A stretch of DNA of 64,000 nucleotides, taken from positions 12,686,001 through 12,750,000 of the forward strand of contig OX327693.1 of NCBI GenBank assembly GCA_946807835.1. Reading direction: 5' to 3'. Each line of letters starts with the position of its first letter. Positions within the stretch are counted from its first letter, which is position 1. The DNA is from Ailanthus altissimus (lineage: Eukaryota; Streptophyta; Magnoliopsida; Sapindales; Simaroubaceae). The notes beneath the pieces were generated by a model. The model was not told the origin of the DNA and made no database searches. It saw nothing but the letters and a program-made list of their open reading frames with translations. This document shows, piece after piece, positions 1 to 11,984 of this stretch. The position numbers were made by a program, and so were the translations under genes.

Positions 1-1658
1 TTATGTGACACATTTTTTTTTACTTTTTCTTTTCATAAATTTTATCTCTTACATATATATTTTTAATTTTTTTTAAAATATTTAAGAGACTGAACCGTAC
101 TTAACCAAATCAATTCGGTACAGTTTAATTCTCATATATAATTCAATTAAATTTGATTTTAAAAATAAATTTCTTAAATATTTTCAATTTAGTTTAATTT
201 TAAAAAATACTTAACTGAACTGTACCACATCAACATCTAATATAAAGCATTTTGTTAGTTTTGAAATTTGTAAGTTTCTTACAACTTTCTCAACTTTTCA
301 TTAAACTTAAACTAAAACCTTATAATTTATTAAAACGATAATACAAACAAGAGGTTTTTTTTTTTTAATATTTTTTAAGGAATCTAAATAAAATAAGAAT
401 ACTACCCACTCAAAACTTAAACAACAATCTTATAATTTATTAAAATGACAATATAAACAAGATTTTTTTTAATTTTAAATGATATTTTTAAAAAATTTAA
501 AGAAAATAAAAAATCTCATCTATTAAATGCCAAATTTTTATTCTTTAGTTTTACTTAAAGTTGAGTGGGTAATATTTTTAACACTTGTTGTAATTAAATA
601 CATATTTTGAAAGTCGTAGTAAATTGATAAACTAAAAAATATTAAGTAATTAGTTGACAATATCCTGATTAAGGATTAAATTTTTTTATTAAAGCATATA
701 CCTATATCCTTTAATTTTAAAATTAACAACGTCAGAAACTTTTCTTATTGTTTGTAAATAATCACCTTAAGATTACATAATGCTTGTATAGTTAGGATAA
801 AAGATCTAAGGTGCAAATAAATTTAGAGTAATGTTATACATATATAGTTGGGATACAAAAGTTATATATGTGTAACCTCCCTATAATAATAATATATCTT
901 TTAATATTTTTTAGAGATACTTAAATATTTGAGTTATCTTTAATTTTTACTTTTTATATTATTTATTTATAATATGTTATTAGTACGATTTGCTGGTAAG
1001 CTCAATTCTTAACTTTTATATTAACTTTTTAATTTATTTTATTTTATGTATTTTATTTATATTTAATTATTATTTATTGTGTTTATATTATTGTATGTTA
1101 TAATCCTTATGAGTATACTCTGTAATTAACATTTATTTGGATTTTTCACATAAGATTATAAGGATAAATATTTTTTCAATTATGTCTTTGTTATCTCGTA
1201 TTTATATTTATAATTTTTAATATTATATTTATTATTTATTCTTTTAAATTTAAATATTGTATCTGCACCATAAAGTTTATAGAACAAACAAATAAATTAA
1301 AATCTGAAATTCTAATAATTAATCTCATCAATTTAGAACTTGAAGTTCTATATTATAATTCTAAATTAGAACTTGAAATTTTATATCAATTTTTTAAATT
1401 TTATTTCTTTATTTTAATTATTTATTCGCATAGAAAGTTATTCTTCCTCATTACTATTGAAATATAGAGGCTATGCCTCTTCATTACTATCAATATATGA
1501 AAAGTTATGCTTTATAATTATTATTATATATATGGAAGGCGATGCCTCTTAAATATTGCTTTTATTTTTATGTTTTGCATTATAAATTTAGTAAATAATA
1601 TTTATATTTTGTCATACTAATTTTAATTTCATTCTTCCATATCTAAAAGTCGCTAAAA
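1..1658. other. AT-rich region without a gene; possible remains of a Copia 5' LTR/leader
   Basis: No coding region is supported here. A segment of about 50 bp at 304-355 is repeated at 414-465 (110-bp offset, about 85-90% similar by eye). A patch at 85-235 carries degenerate gaaccgt/ggtacagt motifs like those of hAT-type MITEs. The gag of a Copia relic starts at 1659, so its leader and 5' LTR should lie in roughly 600-1650. I could not find a tRNA primer site or LTR ends, so I do not call an LTR. Confidence 0.5.
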
Positions 1659-2582
1659 ATGTCTTTGACAAATTTACAAATTCCTACACTTGATGTCTCT
1701 GGAAAAAAAATTATCTATCATGAGTATTAAATGCTAAGATACACCTTCAAGCCAATATTTGTAAAAGATAATAGAAAAAGAAAATAATGTGTCCATGTAT
1801 GACAAGTCGAGGGCTATGATTTTCCTTCGTCATTACCTATATAAGATCTCAAAAGCTCAATATTGATGGTAGAGAATCCACAGATCTTTTAGAAAAATCT
1901 AAAAGAAATATATAATCATCAGAAAGATATGTTTCTCCCAAGAACAAGACATGATTGGATAAATTCGAGATTGTAGGATTTTAGATTATTGCTAAATATA
2001 ATTCTACTTTGTTTAGAATCACTTTATAGCTGAAATTGTGTAATAAGAAAGTTATAAAATAAGACATATTAGAGAAGATATTCTCTACATTTCATGTCTC
2101 TAATATTTTTTTGCAGCAATAGTATCATGAACGACAATTTAAAAAAAAAACTCATAATTAATCTCACGTCTTCTGCTTGTTCAACAAAATAATGAGCTCT
2201 TATAAAAAATTATGAATCACATCCAAATGATTCTTAGCCATTCCTAGAAGTAAATATAAATACTCATAATAACATTGAACATGGTCGTAGAAGAGGGAGA
2301 GAATGCAGTTATCACCCTCATAATGGCCATAAATACCAAGAATAAAGAAAATTTACAAGGCGGTAGAAAAACACCAAGATAAAGATAATGGTATAGAGAA
2401 TAAATACCCTAAGTGTTATAAAAAAAATACCTATTATTGATGTGGTACAAAAAGACATTGGTCACGTACATGTCATACCCTAAAGCATCTAGTCGAACTT
2501 TTTAAGGCATTTATCAAGGCAAAAGAAAAGAATATGGAAACAAATCTTATTAATGAATTAGATCTTGTAGATCTTTTCATCT
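1659..2582 (+). pseudogene. Copia gag remnant
   Basis: An ATG at 1659 opens a gag start reading MSLTNLQIPTLDVSGK, as in plant Copia gag proteins that begin with a short segment before 'NYLSW'. Downstream, at about 2435-2480, is the CCHC zinc knuckle: C-G-T-K-R-H-W-S-R-T-C is legible, with the codon before its second Cys mutated to a stop (YY*CGTKRHWSRTC). It is followed by the usual 'PKHLVELFKAFIKAKEK' tail. Many stops and frameshifts mean no protein can be made. The assignment rests on the zinc knuckle and on the pol domains that follow in the right order. Confidence 0.8.
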
Positions 2583-2789
2583 AAATGTCTTAGATCTTTT
2601 CATCTAAACGATCATTAAACTTTAATTAATATCTCTTTGTTAGGTCTTTTTTGTATTTTTTTTTAATGAAATGTAAGTTTTTATAATACTGGTAAAGAAA
2701 TATAACTTTTTGTAAGAATGAAAACGAAATGTAACTTTTTATAATATATTATCTTCATATCTAACATAAACCTTTATTTAATATAAGGA

Positions 2790-5700
2790 ATGAATTATAG
2801 AGATGAATTTGTCAACTTTGGATATGAAAGTTCAGAATGTTTATTTGACTAGCAATGCAACTACACACATTATCCTTCAAGATAAAAAATATTTCTTAAA
2901 TCTAATAATGATTAAATGATAAGTCAATACCAAGTGAAACAAAGTTATATATAATTGAAACTTTATATGTAAATAGATTTAAAAGAAATCTGCTTAGTTT
3001 TAAAGTTATTCGCTGAAATGGATATCACATTAAAATTTTGAGTGAGAATAATACAAAGTATCTCTACATTACTTTCAACATCGTAGACAAGAAATGTATA
3101 TTTGAAAAGCTTCATGCCTTATCCTCTGATTTGTTTTATATATTATAAATGCAATTGAAAGTTATGTAGTAATGAATCGAAAGTTCAATGATCCAAAAAT
3201 GTTAATGTTATGGCATAACTGCCTTGGTCATCCAAGATCAACAATATTGTTCTCATGAAAATTCATTAAAGAGACTGAAGATTTTATTGCTTAATAAGAA
3301 TATTGTACCACTTATAAGATAAACTTATAGTCAAACCATCCATTTCTAAGAATGGTCTAAAATCTCTATCATTTTTACAAATGATCATAGAGATATTTGT
3401 GGACCAATACATCTATCAATTGGACTTTTTCACTATTTTATGGTTTTGATTGATGCATCTGCTTAGTAATTATATTTATTTATTATCTATATAAAATATT
3501 GCATTCGCTAGATTACTAGCACAAATTATTGATTGAGGGCACAATTTCTAAACTAACATACTAAAACTATACATTTAAATAATGCTGGTGAGTTTATATC
3601 TAAAACATTTGATAATTATTGTACATAAGCAAGAATTAATGTAGAACATTTTATGCTACATGTTCACATACAAAATAGATTAGCAGAATCATTAATTAAA
3701 CCACTCTAATTAATTGCACTTACTTTATTAATTCACATCATTACCAATTGCTATATGTGGTAACGCTATTTTGCATGCTGTAACATTAATTTATTTTAAA
3801 TCCATTACATATCATCAATATTCTCCATTACAACTTATACTCAGCTATCAATATGATATATCCAATTTACATACCTTTGGTTGTGTTGTGTATATACCAA
3901 TAGCATCCCACAATGCATTAAGATGGGACATCAACATTGCCTAGGGATTCATGTTAATTTTAACTCATCATCAATTATAAGATATCTTGAACTCTTGATG
4001 GGTGATTTATTTACCAAATTATATATAGATTGTTATTTTGATAAAATGGTATTGCCACCATTAGAGAAAAGAAAAATGCCTTTTGAAGTAAGACATGAAC
4101 TTTCTTAGAAAACGACCACTGTGTCTTATTTAGATCATTGCAAAATTAATTTGAATATGAGGTGTGAAGGATTGTTCATCTTTAAAGAATTATAAATGAA
4201 TTACTAAATGCATTTATAGATGCATTAAAAGTAATCAAGTCATATACTAGCTGCCAATACACTAACCTGAGTAATTGTTCCTGTAGAATAATCTAATCAA
4301 AATGTAGCAAATGAATTATTTGCTGCATGCTAAAAGCGTGGCAGACCACTTATTCAAAATATATTGTTTCATAGAAAAAGAAAGTGAAAAAACAAATCCT
4401 GTTGAAAATAATGCGCGAGCCAATAAATCCATAAGCTCTAAATCACTAACATTAGAAGAGTTAATGTACCTGAAGAGACAATTTTCTCAAGAAACAAGTC
4501 TCTGAAGAGACATTAGCCCTAAAAGAGGTATAAGAATTTCAAATGAAAAAAATGATACAAATTATACTTATACATGAGAAATGTGAAAATGTGATAAAAT
4601 AATTGTCAACGATGTGTTCTCATTTACAGTAGACATTAAAATTATGAATGATGATTTTGAGCCACAATCTATTGATGAGTGCAAAAAAAAAAAGATATAA
4701 CTGTCTCTAATAGAAAAAAGTAATTCAAGCAGAGTTAACTTATCTAGCAAAGCTTGAAGTATTTGGACCTATAGTCCGAACACCTGAAGATGTCAAACTC
4801 ATGGACATAAATGAATTTTTGTACAAAAATATAACAAAAACAATGAGGTCACCAGATACAAAGTAAAATGTATTGCTAAAGGTTTCTCACAAAGACTTGG
4901 TATTCATTATGATGAAACTTATTCCCCTATAATGAACACAATTACATTTAAATTTTTAATAAGCTTGGCAATCTTAAATTTTTTTTATATACGTCTTATA
5001 GATATAGTGACAACTTATCTATATAGAACATTTAACATAGATATTTATATGAAATTCTATGAAGGATTCAACATGCTTGAAGCATATAATCACAATTTGT
5101 ATTCAATCAAGCTGCATAGATCTTTTTATGGATTAAAACAATCTGAGCTCATATGGTACAACAACCTAAGTGAATACTTGGTCAAAGAATGATATATTAA
5201 TGACTCAATATGTTCATATGTATTTGTAAAGAAGTCAGACTCTAAGTTTGCTATTATGGCTGCATATTTGGATGACGTGAATCTGATTGTAACTCCTAAA
5301 AAACTCTTAAAAATTATAAAATACTTAAAAAGAGAATTAAAAATGAAAGACTTGGGAAATATTAAATATTATCTTAACTTGCAGATCGAGCATAAATTAA
5401 CGGAATCTTTATCCATTAATCTACCTATATTGAAAAGATTTTAAAAAAAAAGATTCAATATGAATAAAACTCATCTGTTAAGTATCCGTATAGTTGTTCA
5501 ATCTCTTGATCATAAAAAGGTTTCATTCCGTCCTAAAGAAGATGATGAGAAGATACTTGATAAAAAAGTATCATATCTAAATAAATTTGTATTTTATTAT
5601 ATCTAGTCTAATGCACCAGATTGAACTTAGCTTTCGCAATAAACTTACTAGAAATATTTAATTTTGCACCAACTCAGCATTATTAGAATGGCATTAAATA

Positions 5701-6118
5701 TATATTTTGTTACCTTTATAGAACAATACATTTGAGACTATTTTATTCTAATGAACCTACAGAAGAATTAGATCTAGTTGGTTATGAAGATATTGGGTAC
5801 TTATCTAATCCTCATAAAGCATGATCGCAAACATGATATATTTTATATTTAATAATACAATAATTTCGCCATCTACAAAGCAAATCTTTGTTGCTATCTC
5901 CTCCAATCACTTTAAGATTCTTGCACTATATAAAAAAATAGGGAATACATATGGTTGCAATATATCATTTATCACACCCAAAGTGCATGCAATATACCTT
6001 TTGCAATAGATATTCCAACTATAATAAATGAAGACAATGTTACTTGTATTGTTCAAGTTAGAAGCGAATACATCAATGGAGATAGAACCAAATATATTTT
6101 TATCCAAAATTCTTCTAT
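2790..6118 (+). pseudogene. Copia pol remnant (protease, integrase, RT, start of RNase H)
   Basis: In order: a protease remnant around 2830-2920 (SNATTHIIL for the D-S-A-T-T-H active-site box, with the catalytic Asp replaced); the pre-integrase motif near 3180-3240 (LWHNCLGHPRS); an integrase core with GPIHLSIG and AFARLLAQII at about 3395-3535; integrase C-terminal text at 3840-4110, including YLELLMGDLFTKLYIDCYFD; RT from about 4800, with CIAKGFSQRLGIHYDETYSP and the catalytic box YLDDVNLI near 5265; then RNase H up to 6118. The frame is broken many times. The text stops mid-domain at 6118, where the solo LTR begins. Confidence 0.88.
6114..6118 (+). repeat. Target-site duplication TCTAT, left copy
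   Basis: TCTAT lies directly left of the LTR end TGTCACGCC and is repeated exactly at 8967-8971, directly right of the other LTR end. Five bases is the usual duplication for Ty3/gypsy integrases. Confidence 0.9.
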
Positions 6119-8966
6119 TGTCACGCCCCAGACCCAAAAGATCCGACACACGACATCACTTACATTCATTCACTGCATGTGCACTCATAAATAATATTAC
6201 ACAAAATTTTCAACTTTCATTCAACACAGGAATCCTTAGCAAGTTGCTAGTAAGTTCAACACTAAAATCAACCATAACCTAACATATAAATATAAACTTC
6301 TCTTGACAATATTTAAACATTCATTTCAATTTCTTTCAGAATTATAGCAATTGAATTATGACTGGGACAATTATTAAACCGGAGATACGCAGAGTTTTCT
6401 CAGAGATTAATACTCTACTACGTCACCAGTAGCAACTTTGTTACTGGGAGCCCAGAATATATCCATTGCAAATTCTTACTTAAAATCATCCAATAACCAC
6501 ACTTTATAAAACTTAAACCAAATCCAATCCACACACAATGAAATAATACATAAGTATTTATTCAATAGGGACAAATCAAATATCATATCCCACGTGTCCC
6601 CAAATGAAACACTCGGTAACCTAGCAACTTAGGAAACCCAAGAAACAGCAGAAGCCTTGCCAAATCCGCTAAGCACACATGCACCTTATTTACCTGAAAT
6701 CACCATAAACTATAATGAGTATAAAACTCAGTAAGCATACTAGTTTTTCATATATCAAATACAAACACATATATGTACACAATGCATATGTATGATATAT
6801 TGTGATCAATCAAAATCATAATCTTATCAAATCATATATCATGTAAGCGCTTACACATTCTTTCAAAACACATAATAGGAATACCATCACTCAACTACTA
6901 CTTAGTAGGACTTACATATCACATATCACATAATGAGCCAAATGTCACTCGTAGGTGACATACCGTATGAGAAGAATAGTACAAGTGAGGTCTTGAAATT
7001 ACACATATATAATGCTCATGCCCGAAGGTAAAAGCCAAACCCTCACCCTGATCATCGGTGAGTCCTCTCACATGCACCAATACGCCACCACACGAATGTG
7101 ATGACTCACACTTCCTTTAGGTACCAATAGGATCCTCCCTACATACGGAACACATAACATATACCAATCCCGAAGGAAAGGCCACACATAAAGGCTCCAC
7201 AAATCACATAAAATGCCTACTAAGTTAACAGTGAGTTCAAGTACCCTCAAAACACAAAATATTTCTCATGGACATATTACACTTCAAAAGCTTTCTTTGT
7301 TAAACATATCTTATTTTGAAAGCTCACTTTCAAAAACACATGTATGTCATGTATGTCCATGCTCACATTCATAAATACATATCTTCACATTTCATATCAA
7401 AATATACTTTGACATTACATAAACATATTCTTAGCCACAATTACAAAATCATTCATAACACTTACTATGTTTATTGTGATTCTAGTAAAAAGTCTAGTAT
7501 ACTTACCTCTTAACACTTTCAGCTACAAGGCTTAAATCTCCTTAACCTATCAATGGAGATTAATCCTTTCATAAGCCTCACAATTCACACAAAATACTTT
7601 AAATACCTTACAAAATTATACACAATGCATTTATCACATCAAATTGGTCTAAATACTTAGTTTCTCAAAACCTGTCATTCTGACCACTTACACTTAACAA
7701 AATTTTTTAATAAATCAAATGATGTCCAATTACTCCAAAATCAGAATATATCATTCTTGACTCATATATCCTTCTTATATATGAATATTATATCAAAATT
7801 CCTACACAATCCATTCCATACATACCATCAAATCCAAACTACTAACCTGACAGGATCAAGATACTTACTGAACAGTATTCAATCTCCCAATTTTATAAAA
7901 TCATATACTAACTCAAAAATTATAAAATTACCACATAATTACTCTTAACACATATCTCAGTCCATGATAAATATTTCACTTCCAAATCACTGCCAAAAGT
8001 ATTTTAAAACTATTTTATTCCATAGCTTTAAAAATCTGTTAATCAAATACTACAATGAGCTAATACACTTTAAAAATCATAACATTTCAACCACATTGAT
8101 CTAAATTCTCAATTCCGAGTATATCATATTAGACATACAAACTTATCATATTTCACAAATTCGTAATTTTTGAAGATCATTTAGTAGGAAAAAAATTATT
8201 TTCCACTGTATTATACTGTTTACACAGGAAATTTCCAGAATTTCAGGGTCATTTTAGTAAATTCACAAAAAATTCAATTTCCAGAATTTTGAATCGATTC
8301 AAAGTCTCAGATAATCCTAAACTTGTCTAATTTCATATACTCAAAATTCAAAACCAGAATCGAATTACAAAAATTTATAAAATTCCTAGATCAAGAGACT
8401 ATCAAGCAGAAATTTCACAATTCATCATGATTTATCAAGCTATCTTATAGATCATCATCAATTCTCACAATATCAAACGAAATACACATCAAATCCTCAA
8501 TTATACATATTTTCAGAAATCAAAACTTAAAGAAATTAACTTAATTAACACCAATAAATTGATAATTAGTTGTGATATACCTCTAAAGATCCAAAATTTC
8601 AATTTCTTCTTCTTTTTCTTCTTCTTCTTCTCTTTCTCTCTCCTCTATTTCTCTCTTCTCTCTCTTAAAATGGGTAGCTCGACCTAAAAATGGTAAATTA
8701 GGGTTCAAAAGTGTATTTTTATACTAAGAGGCTAATTTTTAGTATTTACGAATTTGCCCCCAAAACTTTCAAAGTATAACAATTTGGTCCCTAAAATAAA
8801 TCTAAAGTCATACAAATAAACCCAATACTAATCGTATATCCTTAACCTATAAAAACATTACTAATAACAATATATAATTCAAGTATCACCAACATACAAA
8901 TAAAATAAGTATATTTATACATATATAAATACTTATTCTTACCAGTCGTGGATACTGGTTACTACA
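6119..8966 (-). mobile_element. Solo LTR of a chromovirus-like gypsy element (copy 1)
   Basis: On the - strand the LTR begins TGTAGTAACCAGTATCCAC and ends GGGGCGTGACA, giving TG...CA ends, and is 2848 bp long. Close relatives are at 46852-49474 (+ strand) and 50578-53085 (- strand). The + strand copy is followed by an initiator-Met tRNA primer site, which fixes the polarity. Exact 5-bp duplications (TCTAT) flank this copy and no internal region remains, so it is a solo LTR left by LTR-LTR recombination. It sits inside the Copia RNase H coding region. A CTT/TCT-rich tract lies at about 8605-8665. Short open frames inside it are not genes. Confidence 0.95.
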
Positions 8967-8971
8967 TCTAT
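8967..8971 (+). repeat. Target-site duplication TCTAT, right copy
   Basis: Exact repeat of 6114-6118. Removing the LTR and one copy restores the reading across the Copia RNase H junction (FFY before, T-Y-K-L-Q after). Confidence 0.9.
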
Positions 8972-9402
8972 ACTTATAAGCTGCAGTAAAGTAAAAAGGT
9001 TGATGTTAAATAGATACACTCTGCTGACAATTTTATAATCTATTCACCAAATCTTTGCTAACATCAACTTTTAAAAAATTGGTTTACAAAATTAGCATAC
9101 GTTAACTCAACAAATTGACAAACTGATGGATGTTATTTTGAGGGAAAGCATTTAATTAGGGGAGCACATTGTTTTAAGCAATGAATTATATCAATTATAA
9201 ACGTGCACTGTACTCTTTCTTTTTTCTTTCGATCAGGTTTTATCCTACTAAATTTTACTAGTAAGGTTTTTAATGAGACAAGATTAAGTACATTTACTAC
9301 CATCGTATATAATAAAGTTGTATTTATTTTGCTTAGTTTTTGTGCAATTGGATTTATTCTTAGCAATATAAATTACAAAAAAAGTGATAAAATCCAAGGA
9401 GG
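8972..9402 (+). pseudogene. Copia RNase H end, 3' UTR and polypurine tract
   Basis: From 8985 the text reads K-V-D-V-K-Q-I-H-S-A-D-N and then a degraded 'DLFTKxLPT' region. These are the typical last 40 residues of Copia RNase H, continuing the domain interrupted at 6118. After the coding end, 9205-9300 matches the conserved 3' untranslated tail of plant Copia elements. The purine run ccaaggaggag at 9392-9402 is the probable plus-strand primer. A 3' LTR would start near 9403, but only about 100 bp of plausible LTR remains before different sequence begins. Confidence 0.75.
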
Positions 9403-9509
9403 AGTTGATGGGTGTAAATTAGACATATATTTAAATCTCAAATTATCATGAAAATTGTATGTTTTCGAATAATTTCAAAATTATTTATACTTTGAATGTT
9501 GTTTTTATA

Positions 9510-10785
9510 GATTTTAGGCATCATGATAGGGAAAAGCATGAAATGGGAGCAAAAAGGGCAAAGATTCCAAAAATGAGATGAACGCACAGTGTTCACCATT
9601 GAAAGCCCCAGCGTTCATGAGCTATGATGAACGTTGCATGTTGAAGAAGAAGAACAACGAGTGCAATTTCTAGAACCTCTGCCATTTGAGCCAAACAAGA
9701 GAATGCCACAGTGTCTAAAGGAATGTGGCAGTGTTGAAGAAGAAGAATACCGCGACGTTAGGGCAATAAATGAGAGAATGTCCCATCGTTCACAAAATAA
9801 TGTCGCGGTGTTGAGCTACATTTTAGAACTATAAAAGCTCAACTTTTGGAACCCATGAAAGGCTTAGCCAGCCCCGTCTCGCCCTTAACCTAACCCTAAC
9901 TCAGTCCGAACCCATAAATTTTCTCCATATTATGCAATAAAAACATTTAAAGATATTTTTTAGGGAGATTATATAATTAAGAGCATTTTGGCTAATTATT
10001 GAAGGTATCAACAAATATCAATGATGATTGGAGACCATCTTGTCTTCATGAATTCGGTTTAGATTAGTTATATCATGATTTATTATCGTTATTTAGCCAT
10101 GAACTCTTATTATGTGATGTAATTCTATTGTCTAGAATTATAGTCCTAAACTCAATATGTGTACTTGAACTGTTTTATCCAATTATTATTAACTCAATTA
10201 TTTTTCAATTTGTAGTTATTAATGCTTTCAATATGCTAAGAATAGTAATTAGATGATTAAAGAATACTTGGATAAACTTGAAAAGGGCATCCTAGTGTTT
10301 AGATCTAGATAACTTGATGCATAATTATAGAGTAATATCTATAGGTTTCGATATAGGATAGAAATATATTATATGACATGTATGGTCAATATAACTTATT
10401 CGTAATAAACCTTGATTTATTCAAATTACCATAGGAATATAAGAATTCGATAGATTAAAGTATAATCGCTCAACTATCAAAAGAGACTTGCAGGCTAATA
10501 ATTAAACTGAGAGATAAATAATTGGGATAACAAAATCATATTGAGAGATAGTTATAGTCTTAGATACTTTTTCATATAGTGATTGCTCTTTATTATTTGC
10601 TAAATTGGGGTTGATTAACATTATCAGTGTTTAGTTTTAGTGTAAACAAATTTAATTAATATTTTTTTGAAAAAAGGTAAGGAGACACCATTTTAGTACT
10701 TAGTTAAGAATATGCACAAATTTCTTGTAAGATTGATACTCTACTCATCATTCTATTACTTGTTCATAAATATTATAAGGTGGTG
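9510..10785 (+). mobile_element. Probable fragment of a gypsy-type LTR
   Basis: There is no usable coding region. The text has features common to LTRs of plant Athila/Tat-type gypsy elements: a start with repeated gcgttca/cagtgttc words (9575-9630, 9720-9830), a 'gcttagcc...cctaaccctaac' stretch near 9860-9900, a long AT-rich half, and an end reading gattgatactctactcatcattctattacttg (about 10731-10763), which in those elements lies just upstream of the primer site. The primer site itself is missing because the sequence changes at about 10785. Identification is by recalled family appearance only. Confidence 0.4.
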
Positions 10786-11593
10786 AGACGAGGCAGTGGA
10801 TTCCACTCCAGATATGACAAATGAGTCATGCAGTGCCAACACGGCCCAAGAAAAATTAGCCTTGGCACGAAAACCTGGGCCAGGCCCAACACAGTCCACT
10901 AGCACGGCATAAAGTTATGCCATGTCGTGTTGGCGCGGTTGGCCCATAGGCCATTTTAATTTTTTTTTAAGCTTTGAAAAAGAAAAATATAATGAAAGGT
11001 TGTTGCAGCAGGCAGTAGCCTGTAAGTAGACACAGCAAAAAAAAATTTATTAATGTTTTTTAGACCATTGATCAATGATCTAAGGGATGGATGGGGCTGG
11101 CTCGGTTGGGTGTCTTATAAAAGGCACCCTTAACTCAATTCAAATCCTCCTAATTCTTCCCTTGATTTATTTCAACTCTATTTAAAAATTATATTCTCTC
11201 AAATTATTTATTTATTTTTTCAATTTTGATTTATCTAATTACATTTTTTATTATCCATACAATGATAAGTTTCAATCCCAATACTCCAAATAAATTTAAA
11301 GATATTTCAATCTCATCATAAAAAAGTTCTAGTAGTCAATCTGCTTCCATAACTTAAAATGTTGAAAGTATTATAAAATTAAAAAGAGGGCGAACATCGG
11401 ATGTTTGAAATTTTTTTTACATTGGAGAATCATACAAATCTAGTTTCTGAAAGAATTGAAGTAAAAGCTATTTGTAAGTTTTGTGGTAAAGCCTTAAATA
11501 CCAAAATGGTTCATGGTACCAGGCATTTGAATTGACATGCCAAGACAGGTTTACAGAAATATGGTCTAAATAAGTTAACTCAAATTCAACTTA

Positions 11594-11601
11594 CCTAAAA
11601 T
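11594..11601 (+). repeat. 8-bp target-site duplication CCTAAAAT, left copy
   Basis: Directly left of the MITE end TAGGGGTGGGCA and repeated exactly at 11977-11984. Eight bases is the hAT duplication length. Confidence 0.93.
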
Positions 11602-11976
11602 TAGGGGTGGGCACGGTCCGGTTCCGTCTGGGTTTTTGCAAAATCGAACCGAATCGATTCAGTTCAGTTTTTTAGAAAAATAAAACCAAAATCGATTTTT
11701 TTAATGAGAAAAATCAAACCGGTTTTTTTCGGTTCGATCCGGTTCTGTTTTTTTATTTTTTATTTTAAATTATGAATTTTTTTTAATTTTTGGTCTGATT
11801 TTTCTAGTTTTTTTCCTATTTGTTTCGCTTTTTTTCGGTGAAAAAAATTGAACCGGATCAGTTGATTTTTTTCCCAAAAAAACCAAATCAATTTTTTAAA
11901 TAAAAAAAACCGGACCGAACCGAACCGGCCGGTTCGGTTCGGTTTTTCGATTTTCGATTTATTTTGCCCACCCTTA
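11602..11976. mobile_element. hAT-type MITE, 375 bp, nested in the hAT relic
   Basis: The terminal inverted repeats are TAGGGGTGGGCA on the left and TGCCCACCCTTA on the right (11 of 12 matching after reverse complement). An exact 8-bp duplication flanks it. The interior is made of repeated aaccgaacc/ggttcggtt words in both orientations, a hallmark of a widespread plant MITE type. It has no coding capacity, so it must have been moved by a transposase encoded elsewhere. Confidence 0.95.
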
Positions 11977-11984
11977 CCTAAAAT
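11977..11984 (+). repeat. 8-bp target-site duplication CCTAAAAT, right copy
   Basis: Exact repeat of 11594-11601. Confidence 0.93.

Larger units (their letters stand above)
1659..9402 (+). mobile_element. Decayed Ty1/Copia retrotransposon, interrupted by a solo LTR at 6119-8966
   Basis: Gag, protease, integrase, reverse transcriptase and RNase H segments occur in Copia order on the + strand, all with stops and frameshifts. The coding remnant runs from 1659 to 6118 and resumes at 8972 after the inserted LTR. A conserved 3' tail (around 9205-9300, with the ctaaattttactagtaaggt type sequence) and a polypurine tract (ccaaggaggag, 9392-9402) follow. The element is long dead: almost every 100-200 bp has a stop or frameshift. 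Confidence 0.9.

Noticed and set aside
9634..9834. 66-codon Glu-rich open frame
   Set aside because: It lies within the gypsy LTR-like block, whose repeated gttgaagaagaag words create it. No gene features.
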